Notes under the pieces: generated by a model | Database searches by the model: none | What the model was told of the DNA's origin: nothing | Seen by the model: only the letters and a program-made list of their open reading frames with translations | Shown here: positions 18,215-25,635 of the stretch, in pieces | Numbering within the stretch: the first letter of the stretch is position 1 | Layout: each line of letters begins with the position of its first letter | Position numbers and translations under genes: made by a program | DNA from: CAWKEY01 sp963848675 | GTDB lineage: Bacteria; Pseudomonadota; Gammaproteobacteria; Methylococcales; Methylomonadaceae | Direction of reading: 5' to 3' | DNA: 34,314 nt | Assembly (NCBI GenBank): GCA_963848675.1 | Contig: CAWKEY010000069.1 | Location: 1-34,314, forward strand

Positions 18215-18253
18215 TTCAACTTTGTCAGATTAATGCATTCTGAGAAAGTTGAA
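18215..18253. terminator. Long hairpin between convergent genes
   Basis: TTCAACTTT (18215-18223), TCAGA, loop TTAATGCAT, TCTGA and AAAGTTGAA (18245-18253) form a stem of 9 plus 5 base pairs with one G-G mismatch. It starts directly after the hydrolase stop and precedes the 3' end of the oppositely oriented autotransporter gene. A bidirectional terminator is likely, although no T-run follows on either side. Confidence 0.55.
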
Positions 18254-18281
18254 GTAAACAATCCTCCGATTTTAAACAGCG

Positions 18282-19526
18282 CTACCAGTCGACTCTTATG
18301 CCGACGTTTCCGCCATAGCTTTCAAAATTACGGTTGCCCTGCACGGTTGAAAGGTTGGCAAAAGCTTGCACACCTTTCTGTATTACTAATGAAATCCCGA
18401 GGTCAATAACGGCCCAGTTTCGTGCAGGATTTTCGGTCTGAAAGTTAAAGCCAGGAGAGGTAGCAGAATCAGTAGCCTGAACAAAATGCGCATTAATGGT
18501 TCGCGAATTGTTAGCATATTCATGAACCCAAGACATGCTGAGCTGAGGAACTAACACACCGTAAGTAGTGCTGTGGGCAGAGGAGGCCGATAAACCGAGT
18601 GTGCTTTGAATTGATGTCTGGTATTGACTGTTAAAGCGTGCTTCTAGGCCGGTGTTGGTAGATTCCTGGTAGCTGTTCATCTCCCACTGTCGGACATTGA
18701 CACCCAGTCTAGGGCCGATAGTAAGGTTTTCAACCGGATGGTCGTAGCCACTCAGAAAATTGAGACTGTATTGATTAGTGTTGAGATTCCCTGTTGTAAT
18801 CCCAGAAAAAATATTTTGTTTATTACTCGTACCTGCAACAGCGTTTCTATTGTTGGTCTGATTCTGTCGTGTATATCCTAGAGCTAGATTGACAAAGGCA
18901 TTTTCGAAAGGCAGGTAATTGATATACAGTAACGGACTGTAAGAATCGACATTAAAACCGCCACCCGTGTTGTTATCAGCTTTCGAGTTCGAATAATTAA
19001 ACGCCAGTCCTGTCTCCAGAGTATCAGAGATAAGGTACCCTCCTCCCAGCGTTACCGATGGAATCGTTGCGTTGTAGCCTTGTTCAAATTCATTATTGCG
19101 GTGGCGAAGAGCAGTCGCTCCAGCTGTTAAAAAGGTGCTGAACTTGTCTCCCCAATTGGCGGCTACCTCGTCGGCGGAGCCGCTCTTTGGCCTATCTTTT
19201 CTTTCTTTTTTGGTTTGCGCGTCTTTCAATTGTTGCTGGGAGATAAGAATCGAGTTCGGCTGCGATTGAGTGCCAACACCGTTAGAGACGGCTGTGCCGC
19301 CCGCTGCCTGTAATTGTTGACAAATAGATCCAAGCTGCGACCCAGGTAAAAAAGATCCAGAATTACAAATTGACCCAAGCTCAGTTGAGCTTGCCTCGCT
19401 CCAAGTTTGTGCACTAGCAGGTTGCCAGCTCACAGTCGCTCCAAGAAAACCGAGCGCGGAAAGAGATAACCCTAAATTTCGTGTTGAGCCCCGAAGAGAT
19501 AAACTCTGTTCAATATTAAATCGCAA
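18282..19526 (-). CDS. Autotransporter-type outer-membrane beta-barrel protein, start removed by IS66
   Basis: A 414-residue protein with a long signal peptide ending ASA-QTW (about residue 39), a short passenger region with two cysteines and a Gln-rich segment, and a C-terminal barrel of about 290 residues. The barrel shows alternating strands such as SVTLGGGYLISDTLETGLAF and the last strand GGNVGIRVDW with a terminal aromatic residue, as in autotransporter barrels. No ATG is present; the first start is TTG at 19526. The frame is open upstream to the IS66 element's end at 19568, and on the far side of the element (21364) an ATG with AGGAG precedes the matching frame. The native protein therefore began MLHFSIKAIVKPEDNKLRFN. 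Expression now would need the TTG and a promoter in or beyond the IS. Confidence 0.82.
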   Translation of the reverse strand: MRFNIEQSLSLRGSTRNLGLSLSALGFLGATVSWQPASAQTWSEASSTELGSICNSGSFLPGSQLGSICQQLQAAGGTAVSNGVGTQSQPNSILISQQQLKDAQTKKERKDRPKSGSADEVAANWGDKFSTFLTAGATALRHRNNEFEQGYNATIPSVTLGGGYLISDTLETGLAFNYSNSKADNNTGGGFNVDSYSPLLYINYLPFENAFVNLALGYTRQNQTNNRNAVAGTSNKQNIFSGITTGNLNTNQYSLNFLSGYDHPVENLTIGPRLGVNVRQWEMNSYQESTNTGLEARFNSQYQTSIQSTLGLSASSAHSTTYGVLVPQLSMSWVHEYANNSRTINAHFVQATDSATSPGFNFQTENPARNWAVIDLGISLVIQKGVQAFANLSTVQGNRNFESYGGNVGIRVDW

Positions 19527-19568
19527 TTTATTGTCTTCTGGCTTGACAATAGCTTTTATTGAAAAATG

Positions 19569-21350
19569 GTAATTACTCAGCGTAATGAATCTTTACACGC
19601 TCAAAAAAATTCTGGAGCTAGGTTCTGTGCCATTACTCAGTCAATCCAGTTAAAGAATAAAGTCAGGCAGTCTGCCCTCAAAAAGCATGGTAAGGGCATC
19701 GGTGGCCGAAACATTATTTTTACGGCAAGTCGATAAATAGCTACGGACACGGCAAAAGATGTTCGCTCCTTCTTTAGATCGAAAGCAACCGGATATTTTC
19801 TGTTGAAGCTTGGTCATGCGAATATCATTTTCCCCCTGATTATTAGTCAAGGGAACATCCACATCCGTCATGAAATGCAGAGTCTCTTTCTCATAATTGC
19901 GCAATCGCTCCAGTAAATTTCGGGATTTACTGCGTTTGAGTCGGCCCTTTTTGCGGTCTGCCTCTTGCCGTTCGGGTGGTGGCGGACATTCTATTTCGGC
20001 CTGCGCCAGTATCGCCCGGTACTGTTCGCGGTAATGGATTGCTTGATCTTCTGGTAACGCACCGCCTTGTGAATAGACGTCTTTCAGAATGCTTTCTAAT
20101 AGATCGATAATTAATTTCGCCCACGCCTGCCCCTCTTGTTCGTGAGCAAAAGCCAATTCCCGTAAGTGATGGGCATTGCACAGCGCATGCTGACAGGCTA
20201 ATTTGAAATAGGGTTTCCAGTGATCGTGAACCAGTATGCCGGAAAAAAGGGTTAACAGCGGCATGCTTGCCATGGCCTCAACCCCGCGTTTTTCATGGGC
20301 ATAATACAGCGTCAGCAGTGGACTGGAGACACAGTGCAACCAGCAGGTTTTACCGCCGATATTGATGCCAGTCTCATCGGCATGAAGTACCTTTGCGTTC
20401 AACAGTTTGACGATCAGCTTTTGCTCAAACTGCTCAAGCATTTCATAGGCCTGGCGATTATAGGCAAAAATTGACCCCTCGCTGATCGGCAACCCCAGTT
20501 GCTCCTGAAAATGCTCTTGAACCCGTTTGAGCGGAATGAATTGATACTGCGATAAATAGACCGACTGAGCTTTGACGCCGTTGCCGTACTGAACGGCTTT
20601 GGTTACTCCCGCCGGAAAAGGTGCGGTAAAACGTTGTCCCTGTGGATTTTCTAGAATTTCCGCCTGGTATTCGGTGACCACACGACGGATGTCAATATCG
20701 AACACTTGGCGACAGTCGTAACCGACAAATTTATAGTCATCAAGTGGTATAGTCGTCCGATCTATTGTCAGTTGTGTGGTGACATCGGGATTGTCGATCT
20801 TCTTAAGAGTGGTGCCGATGTGTCCTGGTTGACCGCCGGATTTTTTGTCAGCTTCATCTTTAGCCGGTTTTTCGCCCTTGCCTTTGGAAAAACGATCCTG
20901 GGAAGGCGGTTTGCTACTGTTGTGGCTGTTTAGACTCAATCGGTTCGCCATTATCTGCACCAGCATAATCATCACCTCAAGTATCGAGCGCAAGGCGGGC
21001 GATAGATGTGCCTCTTCGGCAAGCAATTGCTGAACTGTTTTGATCGTGGCTTCCACGTCAATGTTATCGACTGTCAAAGGATAAATACCGTAACCGTAAA
21101 GGATGGCGATATTATAAGGCCAGTTTCAAAAGTCGAATTTTGCCTTCGAGGATCGCGGATACGCCACGAAAGGCGGGAGAATACTGGTGGTGTATATTGA
21201 TTGCCGGCTTGAGCCATCTTAACGCCGCAAGCCTGTATAAACAGTTAAATTTATGTATTGTGAAGATGTGCGTTAAATTACGATTTTTTTTCGGAAAACC
21301 TTGTCAAGCATTATTTTTACTTTTTTAAAAAAATTACGCTAAGTAATTAC
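19569..21350 (-). mobile_element. IS66-family insertion sequence (single-gene type)
   Basis: A 1782-bp element with terminal repeats GTAATTACTCAGCGTAAT (19569-19586) and, in reverse complement, GTAATTACTTAGCGTAAT (21333-21350), 17 of 18 identical and beginning with the GTAA typical of IS66. GAAAAATG flanks it on both sides (19561-19568 and 21351-21358), the 8-bp target duplication of this family. It holds only the transposase gene, without tnpA or tnpB, as in the ISBst12-like group. The intact duplication points to simple insertion with no later rearrangement. Confidence 0.93.
19650..21077 (-). CDS. IS66-family transposase (TnpC type)
   Basis: A 475-residue transposase. The N-terminal leucine-rich helix is followed by NSHNSSKPPSQDRFSKGKGE and GGQPGHIGTTL, the classic IS66 linker, then the catalytic core: KVLHADETGINIGGKTCWLH, ILVHDHWKPYFKLACQHALC with NAHHLREL, and VPLTNNQGENDIRMTKLQQK carrying the final Glu. 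The C-terminal SGCFRSKEGANIFCRVRSYL is also typical. The first start in frame is TTG at 21077. The frame is intact. Confidence 0.93.
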   Translation of the reverse strand: MTVDNIDVEATIKTVQQLLAEEAHLSPALRSILEVMIMLVQIMANRLSLNSHNSSKPPSQDRFSKGKGEKPAKDEADKKSGGQPGHIGTTLKKIDNPDVTTQLTIDRTTIPLDDYKFVGYDCRQVFDIDIRRVVTEYQAEILENPQGQRFTAPFPAGVTKAVQYGNGVKAQSVYLSQYQFIPLKRVQEHFQEQLGLPISEGSIFAYNRQAYEMLEQFEQKLIVKLLNAKVLHADETGINIGGKTCWLHCVSSPLLTLYYAHEKRGVEAMASMPLLTLFSGILVHDHWKPYFKLACQHALCNAHHLRELAFAHEQEGQAWAKLIIDLLESILKDVYSQGGALPEDQAIHYREQYRAILAQAEIECPPPPERQEADRKKGRLKRSKSRNLLERLRNYEKETLHFMTDVDVPLTNNQGENDIRMTKLQQKISGCFRSKEGANIFCRVRSYLSTCRKNNVSATDALTMLFEGRLPDFIL

Positions 21351-21375
21351 GAAAAATGTAACATAAATTACTCCT
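21351..21375 (-). promoter_or_regulatory. Orphan ribosome-binding site and start of the autotransporter gene
   Basis: On the minus strand AGGAG (21371-21375) lies 6 nt before an ATG (21362-21364). The codons read M-L-H-F and then enter the IS66 end at 21351. After removing the IS and one duplication they continue in frame as SIKAIVKPEDNKLRFN into the autotransporter gene. This is the original translation start, now about 1.8 kb from its gene. Confidence 0.8.
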
Positions 21376-21390
21376 GTTGAGTATTTGGGG

Positions 21391-21641
21391 TTATGACGCA
21401 AGCACGGTAAATTCATTCTCCCCCCCAACCCCTTCACGGGATAAATGCGAAACGAAATGCTCAACGTCAATTAGCCCACAATTTTGCCAATCCAGTTTGG
21501 CTTCTTCCAGCCAGCGGCGCCAGATGCCTAAATTCGAGTTAGTTGTAGCAAGTGGTATCGGAGTGGCCCTTGGTGTATTTCAAAAAGCTGAGGAAATCTT
21601 TTCTGGCTTGATTTAATGAAGTTTCGTTTTGATCAGTCATC
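21391..21641 (-). pseudogene. Tyrosine-recombinase N-terminal remnant, frameshifted
   Basis: GGAGG 4 nt before an ATG at 21641 starts MTDQNETSLNQARKDFLSFL, and after about 30 codons a frame change near 21545 gives SNLGIWRRWLEEAKLDWQNC and GLIDVEHFVSHLSREGVG to a stop at 21391. The pattern FLxxLxxxKGxS...Y..L..W..W..E..L.W...GxxDVxxFVxxL matches the SAM-like core-binding domain of integrases. The catalytic domain (R..H-R-H..Y) is absent. It probably ended where the autotransporter gene begins. The gene name is uncertain. Confidence 0.45.
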
Positions 21642-21735
21642 TTTCCTCCATTCCGCGTTTGGAAACCTGTTTAAATTTTTCGGGCTGAAGGCCCAAAAAC
21701 ATTATTTACTAAAATGGATGTTTGCTTAAATGTTC

Positions 21736-22416
21736 TCAGAACAACGGGGAAACCCCGAACCAGGTTTGGTGAAAATGCATCACGGCGAGATAGAGCACTA
21801 GGACCACAGCCAATTGCCAGATTTTAAATTCGGCGATTACCAGCGTATTCCGGCCTTCCTTGATGGCCTGGAAGGGTATGATCGAAGTCGCGGCGGCGTA
21901 ACGGTCCCAATGCTGGCCACAGGATTTCTTCCGCTTGGCATCGATGGATGTCATCCCGACAAACACCAGCACGAACAGCGAACCGAACATCACCAGGGAG
22001 GCCACATCGCCGTTGACAATTAAATGGGCAAATGCCCACACCGCGACGCCCCACAAAAAAGGATGCCGGGTTACCCGGTGTATCCCCCGCGCAGGCGTAT
22101 CAGCCATCAGCAGGTTTTCTCCGCCCACAGCCATGGGGTTAGGTGTCGCCACCCCCAGCACGACGAGGAAAAATGCCACAAGCATCAGGAGTGCCGCGAT
22201 GGGCTTGAACCAAACCAGTTGGCCCCAAGTCTCGATGTAACCGGCAACCCGGTAGGCATGGGACAACCAGACAATGCCGAACAGGGAAAGCACGGAAAAT
22301 GCTGCGCGGTAGACGTTTTCGCCCAGCTTTTCGATGGCGAAGCCTCGGGCTGAAGTGCCCGCGACACCGATGTGCAGGGCAATGAAGAACAGGGCGGCGA
22401 GAATGAGTTGGAGCAT
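21736..22416 (-). CDS. NnrU-family membrane protein
   Basis: A 226-residue integral membrane protein with about six hydrophobic segments: residues 1-20, 38-55, 70-90, 118-134, 138-155 and 200-218. The region MADTPARGIHRVTRHPFLWG with the conserved RHP is diagnostic of the NnrU/methyltransferase-like (ICMT-related) family. NnrU was named for a link to nitrite and nitric-oxide reduction in Rhodobacter, but many members have unknown roles; no denitrification genes are visible here. GGAG lies 7 nt upstream of the ATG. The gene stands alone between mobile-element debris and toxin-antitoxin genes. Confidence 0.88.
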   Translation of the reverse strand: MLQLILAALFFIALHIGVAGTSARGFAIEKLGENVYRAAFSVLSLFGIVWLSHAYRVAGYIETWGQLVWFKPIAALLMLVAFFLVVLGVATPNPMAVGGENLLMADTPARGIHRVTRHPFLWGVAVWAFAHLIVNGDVASLVMFGSLFVLVFVGMTSIDAKRKKSCGQHWDRYAAATSIIPFQAIKEGRNTLVIAEFKIWQLAVVLVLYLAVMHFHQTWFGVSPLF

Positions 22417-22538
22417 GGTCTTCTCCTCGTTTGTTTAAACGTACCCATTGTAGGGTGGTTTCGCGACAGCATACCGCCACGCCTATAAACGCTAAGGTGG
22501 ATTGCCTATCGGCGAATCCCCTTACGGGTTAGCGCCTA

Positions 22539-22868
22539 TTATTGCATGGCCAAGACAGAGATATGTCCGGCTTCGGTGTTATTTGCCCGTGGCCGGATCA
22601 TAATTTCAACGTCCTGATCTAACGCAGTCAAAAATTCCATCAGGCGCTCGACCGAAAAGTTGTCTAGGCGGTAATTTTTGAGCGCGGACACTTTTGGTTG
22701 CGGAATATCGAGCAATTCGGCCACTTCTCGCTGTTTAAGCTTACGGCTTTTGAGAAGTTCGTTAATTGCAAACGCCAGCCGCGTTTTGGTCTGGCGTTCG
22801 GTTGCGTCCGGAAATCCCAAATCGGCGTAAACATTGCCGGTGCCGTGGGTTATATCTTTGTTATTCAT
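22539..22868 (-). CDS. HigA-like XRE-family helix-turn-helix antitoxin
   Basis: A 109-residue DNA-binding protein starting at 22868 (MNNKDITHGTGNVYADLGFP) with GGAGG upstream; the longer frame to 22973 is not the gene. The helix-turn-helix is in LKQREVAELLDIPQPKVSAL (about residues 44-63). The N-terminal NVYADLGFPDA is the mark of HigA-type antitoxins that go with RelE-like HigB toxins. No intact toxin lies upstream, only a scrambled piece. It may now act as a lone regulator or a decoy antitoxin. Confidence 0.85.
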   Translation of the reverse strand: MNNKDITHGTGNVYADLGFPDATERQTKTRLAFAINELLKSRKLKQREVAELLDIPQPKVSALKNYRLDNFSVERLMEFLTALDQDVEIMIRPRANNTEAGHISVLAMQ

Positions 22869-22975
22869 GTCATCCTCCAGTCTTGCTTGTGCCCTGGGTA
22901 CTCTCGTAATCGGGGGTCTAAACCCAAACCCTCGGAATTTTTTTAATCGTTTTAAAACAGTTACGTAAAACACAA
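22869..22975 (-). pseudogene. Possible HigB toxin C-terminal remnant
   Basis: Just before the HigA-like gene, short pieces in different frames read FKTIKKIPRVWV, TPDYE and then VPRAQARLEDD, ending in an overlap with the antitoxin's ATG. Joined by one base removal (near GAGAGTACC) and one stop change, they resemble the C-terminal end of HigB/Gp49-type toxins (FKK...TP..E....RARL..). Only about 35 residues are left, and the match is by eye. Confidence 0.3.
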
Positions 22976-23057
22976 ATGTTTCAAAATCATTCTTCCATTT
23001 TTTTGATTTTTAAAAAATGGGAAAATTAAGCAGTTTAGGGCTTACAACCCCAATAAG

Positions 23058-23342
23058 CTAAAAATTATCAGGCCACAATCTTGCGCCATGAAACACGGCC
23101 AAGATTTGAATCTGCTGCTCTTTCAATCGATAGGGCAAAATGTATTGAGTGCCGGCAACCATTAACTCCCTCGTTCCATCGACGCGGCCAGCGCGGCCAA
23201 GTTGTGGGTTGTCTTGCAGCAAGACAGCGCGTTCCTTGATTTCAGCTAATAGTCTGCGGGCTGCGTTGGGATTTTCTTCGGTGATGTAGGTAAATATCTC
23301 GCGCAAGTCCTGTTGGGCGGGTTCGGTCCAAACGAGTTTCAC
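23058..23342 (-). CDS. parE: ParE/RelE-family toxin
   Basis: A 94-residue toxin. WTEPAQQDLREIFTYITEEN with the following NPNAARRLLAEI is the classic ParE N-terminal helix pair; the C-terminal strands LPYRLKEQQIQILAVFHGAR hold the conserved R..H.AR pattern. ParE members inhibit DNA gyrase and RelE members cut mRNA; the sequence is closer to ParE. It starts at a GTG that overlaps the antitoxin stop in GTGA, so the pair is translationally coupled. Confidence 0.93.
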   Translation of the reverse strand: MKLVWTEPAQQDLREIFTYITEENPNAARRLLAEIKERAVLLQDNPQLGRAGRVDGTRELMVAGTQYILPYRLKEQQIQILAVFHGARLWPDNF

Positions 23343-23596
23343 GCTCGGCCTTTGGCTTTTTTCTCAATCAATTCTTCCATTTCACGCATGACATCGTCAT
23401 GATCGACCAGTTCACCACGGTCGGCGGCGGCTATACCTTGGGTGATTTTCTCGACCTGCCAGGCATGGGTTTTCAAGATTCCCGTAAAGCCTTGATTCAC
23501 TAGGTAATTGCGTGATCGATCTAATGCCCCGACCATAAAGTCGAGTTGATGAACGATGTCTGATTCAGCCCTAACGGTAAATGCTTCGGTTGCCAT
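23339..23596 (-). CDS. parD: ParD/CopG-type antitoxin
   Basis: An 85-residue partner of the ParE-like toxin. The N-terminal AFTVRAESDIVHQLDFMVGA with ALDRSRNYLVNQGF forms a ribbon-helix-helix DNA-binding dimer; the charged C-terminal MREMEELIEKKAKGRA should bind and mask the toxin. GGAG lies about 10 nt before the ATG at 23596. It should repress its own promoter in complex with ParE. Together with 23058-23342 it forms a complete toxin-antitoxin operon. Confidence 0.92.
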   Translation of the reverse strand: MATEAFTVRAESDIVHQLDFMVGALDRSRNYLVNQGFTGILKTHAWQVEKITQGIAAADRGELVDHDDVMREMEELIEKKAKGRA

Positions 23597-23644
23597 GGTT
23601 GCCGCTCCGGTTAATCGTGGTTCATTTGTAATCTATCGCATAAC

Positions 23645-23889
23645 CTAACGTACTGCCGGAATAGATTGATAGCCTTTTTTACATTTGGCCGTGCACAACT
23701 TATTCCCGGCGACGATGGCTTCTTCCTGGGCATCGAATCCACTCCTTTCTGACGGTGCCGGGTGACCCGACGCGGCCCCATTCTTTAGATCAGCGACCAA
23801 TCGTCAAACAAGCCTGGTGTCACAAACATCTGATAAAAACGATGCATGTTGTCTTTGTTATCGTGCCGTTCCAAATACATATGATTCAT
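23645..23889 (-). pseudogene. WGR-domain protein, two frameshifts
   Basis: An ATG at 23889 with GGAG 7 nt upstream starts MNHMYLERHDNKDNMHRFYQ, then MFVTPGLFDDWSLI. The frame then breaks by one extra T and continues KEWGRVGSPGTVRKE, breaks again by one extra A, and ends WFDAQEEAIVAGNKLCTAKC, KKGYQSIPAVR at 23645. The whole is an 80-residue stand-alone WGR domain (Trp-Gly-Arg is seen in EWGRVGS), a fold named from poly(ADP-ribose) polymerases and found alone in many bacteria. It lies 31 nt after the truncated recombinase gene on the same strand. It is missed by frame-based gene calling because no single frame exceeds 36 codons. Confidence 0.65.
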
Positions 23890-23920
23890 CACTTACTCCC
23901 CAAAAGGTGGTACTCATACT

Positions 23921-24394
23921 TTATCCACTTTGCGGTGATTTCAACGCCGCTTCCCTTATTCGCATAATGGTTTGTCGAGTTGTCTTGAATTCACGCGCTA
24001 ACTCAGTAACATTAATCCCGGCAGCCAGTTTTTCCAGGACGGCTGCGCGTTCCGCCATAGTCAGCGCGGGAGGTCTGCCAAAGGGTTTGCCGGCAGCCTT
24101 AGCTCGATTAATCCCTGACTGCGTTCGTTCAATCAACAAGTCACGTTCAAACTCGGCTACCGCTGCGATAACTTGCATGGTCATCTTCCCCGCTGAACTG
24201 GTCAGATCAACAGCACCCAGTGCCAGACAATGGACGCGCACACCCTGATTTGAAAGTTGCTCGACGGTTGCCCGTACATCCATCGCATTACGCCCAAGCC
24301 GGTCAAGTTTGGTAACGACCAGAATATCGCCGGATTCCATCCGCTCGATTAATTTGGTAAAACCGGGTCGCTCCTTTGCCGCCACTGATCCGCT
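23921..24394 (-). pseudogene. Serine recombinase, N-terminus removed by mini-transposon
   Basis: The C-terminal two thirds of a resolvase/invertase-type recombinase. The segment SGSVAAKERPGFTKLIERME, then DILVVTKLDRLGRNAMDVRA is intact, as are EFERDLLIERTQSGINRAKA and a C-terminal helix-turn-helix (ITELARE..TTRQTIMRI). The first 50 or so residues, with the catalytic serine (YARVST region), are missing because the terminal repeat of the Tn402-type element starts at 24395, three bases before the apparent TTG. It cannot be catalytically active. Confidence 0.82.
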
Positions 24395-24520
24395 TGTCAA
24401 TGTCAGAAGACGACTGCACGAATATCAGAAGTCGACTTCACCCCCTAAGAATCCCTCGCAGAAATCTTAGGACAACGTCAATAAACTACCGAACGTCTTT
24501 TCCATACCCGCCACTAATTT

Positions 24521-25144
24521 TTATAGTTTAAGACTGGCCTTATGGTCTGCCCATATTTGTTTTACTTGGCTCTCGCTACATCCAGCAAGCTCAGAGGTAC
24601 GTTTGATTGTATGGCCAGCTTCACGCAGCGCAACGATACGCTGATGTGTCGTTGTGTCAGCGACACGACCGGTATACTTGCCAGCTATTTTGGCAAGCTG
24701 AACCCCTTGGCGTTGCCGCTCGCGGCGTGTCTCGTAGTCATCACGCGTCATTTGCAGGGCCAGCTTGAGTAAGAGCTCCTGCACCGCCTCCAGAACAATC
24801 TTGGCCACTCCGTCGGCTTCAGCTGCAAAATCGGACAAATCGACCAGACCTGGCACAGCCAACTTCGCTCCCTTGGCTCGAATCGATTCAACCAGTTGCT
24901 CGGCTTCGACTAAGGGAAGTCGGCTTATGCGGTCTATTCTCTCGGCCACGACCACTTCTCCCTCTTGCAAATCAGCAATCATTCGCAGCAGTTCGGGCCG
25001 ATCCGCACGAGCGCCCGATGCCTTTTCACGGTAGATGCCGGCAATGTAATAACCTTCCGCCCGAGCGCTGTGGACGATTTCGGTTTGGCGAGTAAGGTCT
25101 TGTTCTTCGGTACTGACGCGGAGATAAATGCGAGCAACTTTCAT
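24521..25144 (-). CDS. tniR: TniR-type serine resolvase
   Basis: A 207-residue resolvase that would separate cointegrates at the res site of Tn402/Tn5053-type transposons. The N-terminal catalytic part shows IYLRVSTEEQDLTRQ with the nucleophile serine in RVST, then YREKASGARADRPELLRMIA and EVVVAERIDRISRLPL. The C-terminal helix-turn-helix is IKRTSELAGCSESQVKQIWA. Similarity of this whole pattern to TniR (TniC) is recalled from family knowledge. The frame is intact. It is transcribed away from a repeat-rich region that is probably its res site. Confidence 0.9.
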   Translation of the reverse strand: MKVARIYLRVSTEEQDLTRQTEIVHSARAEGYYIAGIYREKASGARADRPELLRMIADLQEGEVVVAERIDRISRLPLVEAEQLVESIRAKGAKLAVPGLVDLSDFAAEADGVAKIVLEAVQELLLKLALQMTRDDYETRRERQRQGVQLAKIAGKYTGRVADTTTHQRIVALREAGHTIKRTSELAGCSESQVKQIWADHKASLKL

Positions 25145-25270
25145 GGATGGGTAGCCAAAATGGGTATACTGAAATTGGCTAACTATAAATCATGTGGCCA
25201 ATAATGAAAAATGCAATGTAATTTGGCTACCTTCTAATTGACCATCTATTTTGGCTATTGTCATTTTTGT
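25145..25270. promoter_or_regulatory. Probable res recombination site and tniR promoter
   Basis: Upstream of tniR the 10-mer TAGCCAAAAT (25152-25161) recurs inverted as ATTTTGGCTA (25248-25257). Between them are further TTGGCTA-type copies (25175-25181 in AAATTGGCTAAC, about 25222 in ATTTGGCTAC) and TGGCCAAT. Repeated inverted half-sites directly upstream of a resolvase gene are the layout of a res region, where the resolvase also represses its own promoter. Confidence 0.55.
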
Positions 25271-25409
25271 GAAAAGGAGTTCTGAGCAAAAATAATAATG
25301 GTGAAGAGGACTACTGATTAGCGCATGATCAGAAGTCCTATGCACACACCAGGTCTAGGCCAATAAAATGGTGCAGTCGTCTTCTGAAAATGACAGGTCG
25401 GTTTCGGAC

Positions 25410-25451
25410 GTCAATGTCAGAAGACGACTGCACGAATATCAGAAGTCGACT
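25410..25451 (+). repeat. Third Tn402-type end: 42-bp direct copy of 24396-24437
   Basis: The 42 bases from 24396 (beginning GTCAATGTCAGAAGACGACT) recur exactly at 25410-25451, in the same orientation. It lies only 14 bp beyond the right end of the mini-transposon, back to back with it. It looks like the left end of a second, otherwise missing element; its other end is not visible in the window. Confidence 0.75.
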
Positions 25452-25635
25452 GCACTACTTGAGATACCTTTAATATTGGTGGGTTGGCTAGAAATTCTTA
25501 AAGGGAGAGATTTCGAACGTTACGTTTCGACCCATTTCAGCCAATCACAAATCGTAAGTTTAGGCGTCAGCCCCTAGCTCCACAGCGGTCACAGGTATTT
25601 CAGGTAAGGCTAACATCATCGTTTATGACATTCAG

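Larger units (their letters stand above)
24395..25395. mobile_element. Tn402/Tn5053-type mini-transposon carrying only tniR
   Basis: The ends are inverted copies of the Tn402/Tn5053-family 25-bp terminal repeat: one begins TGTCAATGTCAGAAGACGAC at 24395-24419, the other occupies 25371-25395 (reverse complement begins TGTCATTTTCAGAAGACGAC). Inside the left end a second, related binding repeat (ATCAGAAGTCGACTTCAC, about 24424) follows, as expected for this family. The 1001-bp interior has the resolvase gene tniR and its upstream region but not tniA, tniB or tniQ, so it cannot move unless these are supplied in trans. No matching 5-bp duplication is seen (CCGCT and GGTCG). Confidence 0.75.

Noticed and set aside
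23817..24248. A 143-codon plus-strand frame across the recombinase and WGR region
   Set aside because: It runs antisense to two recognisable protein families and shows no domain.
25368..25577. A 69-codon plus-strand frame through the transposon ends
   Set aside because: It crosses two terminal repeats and their junction, so it cannot be a conserved gene.
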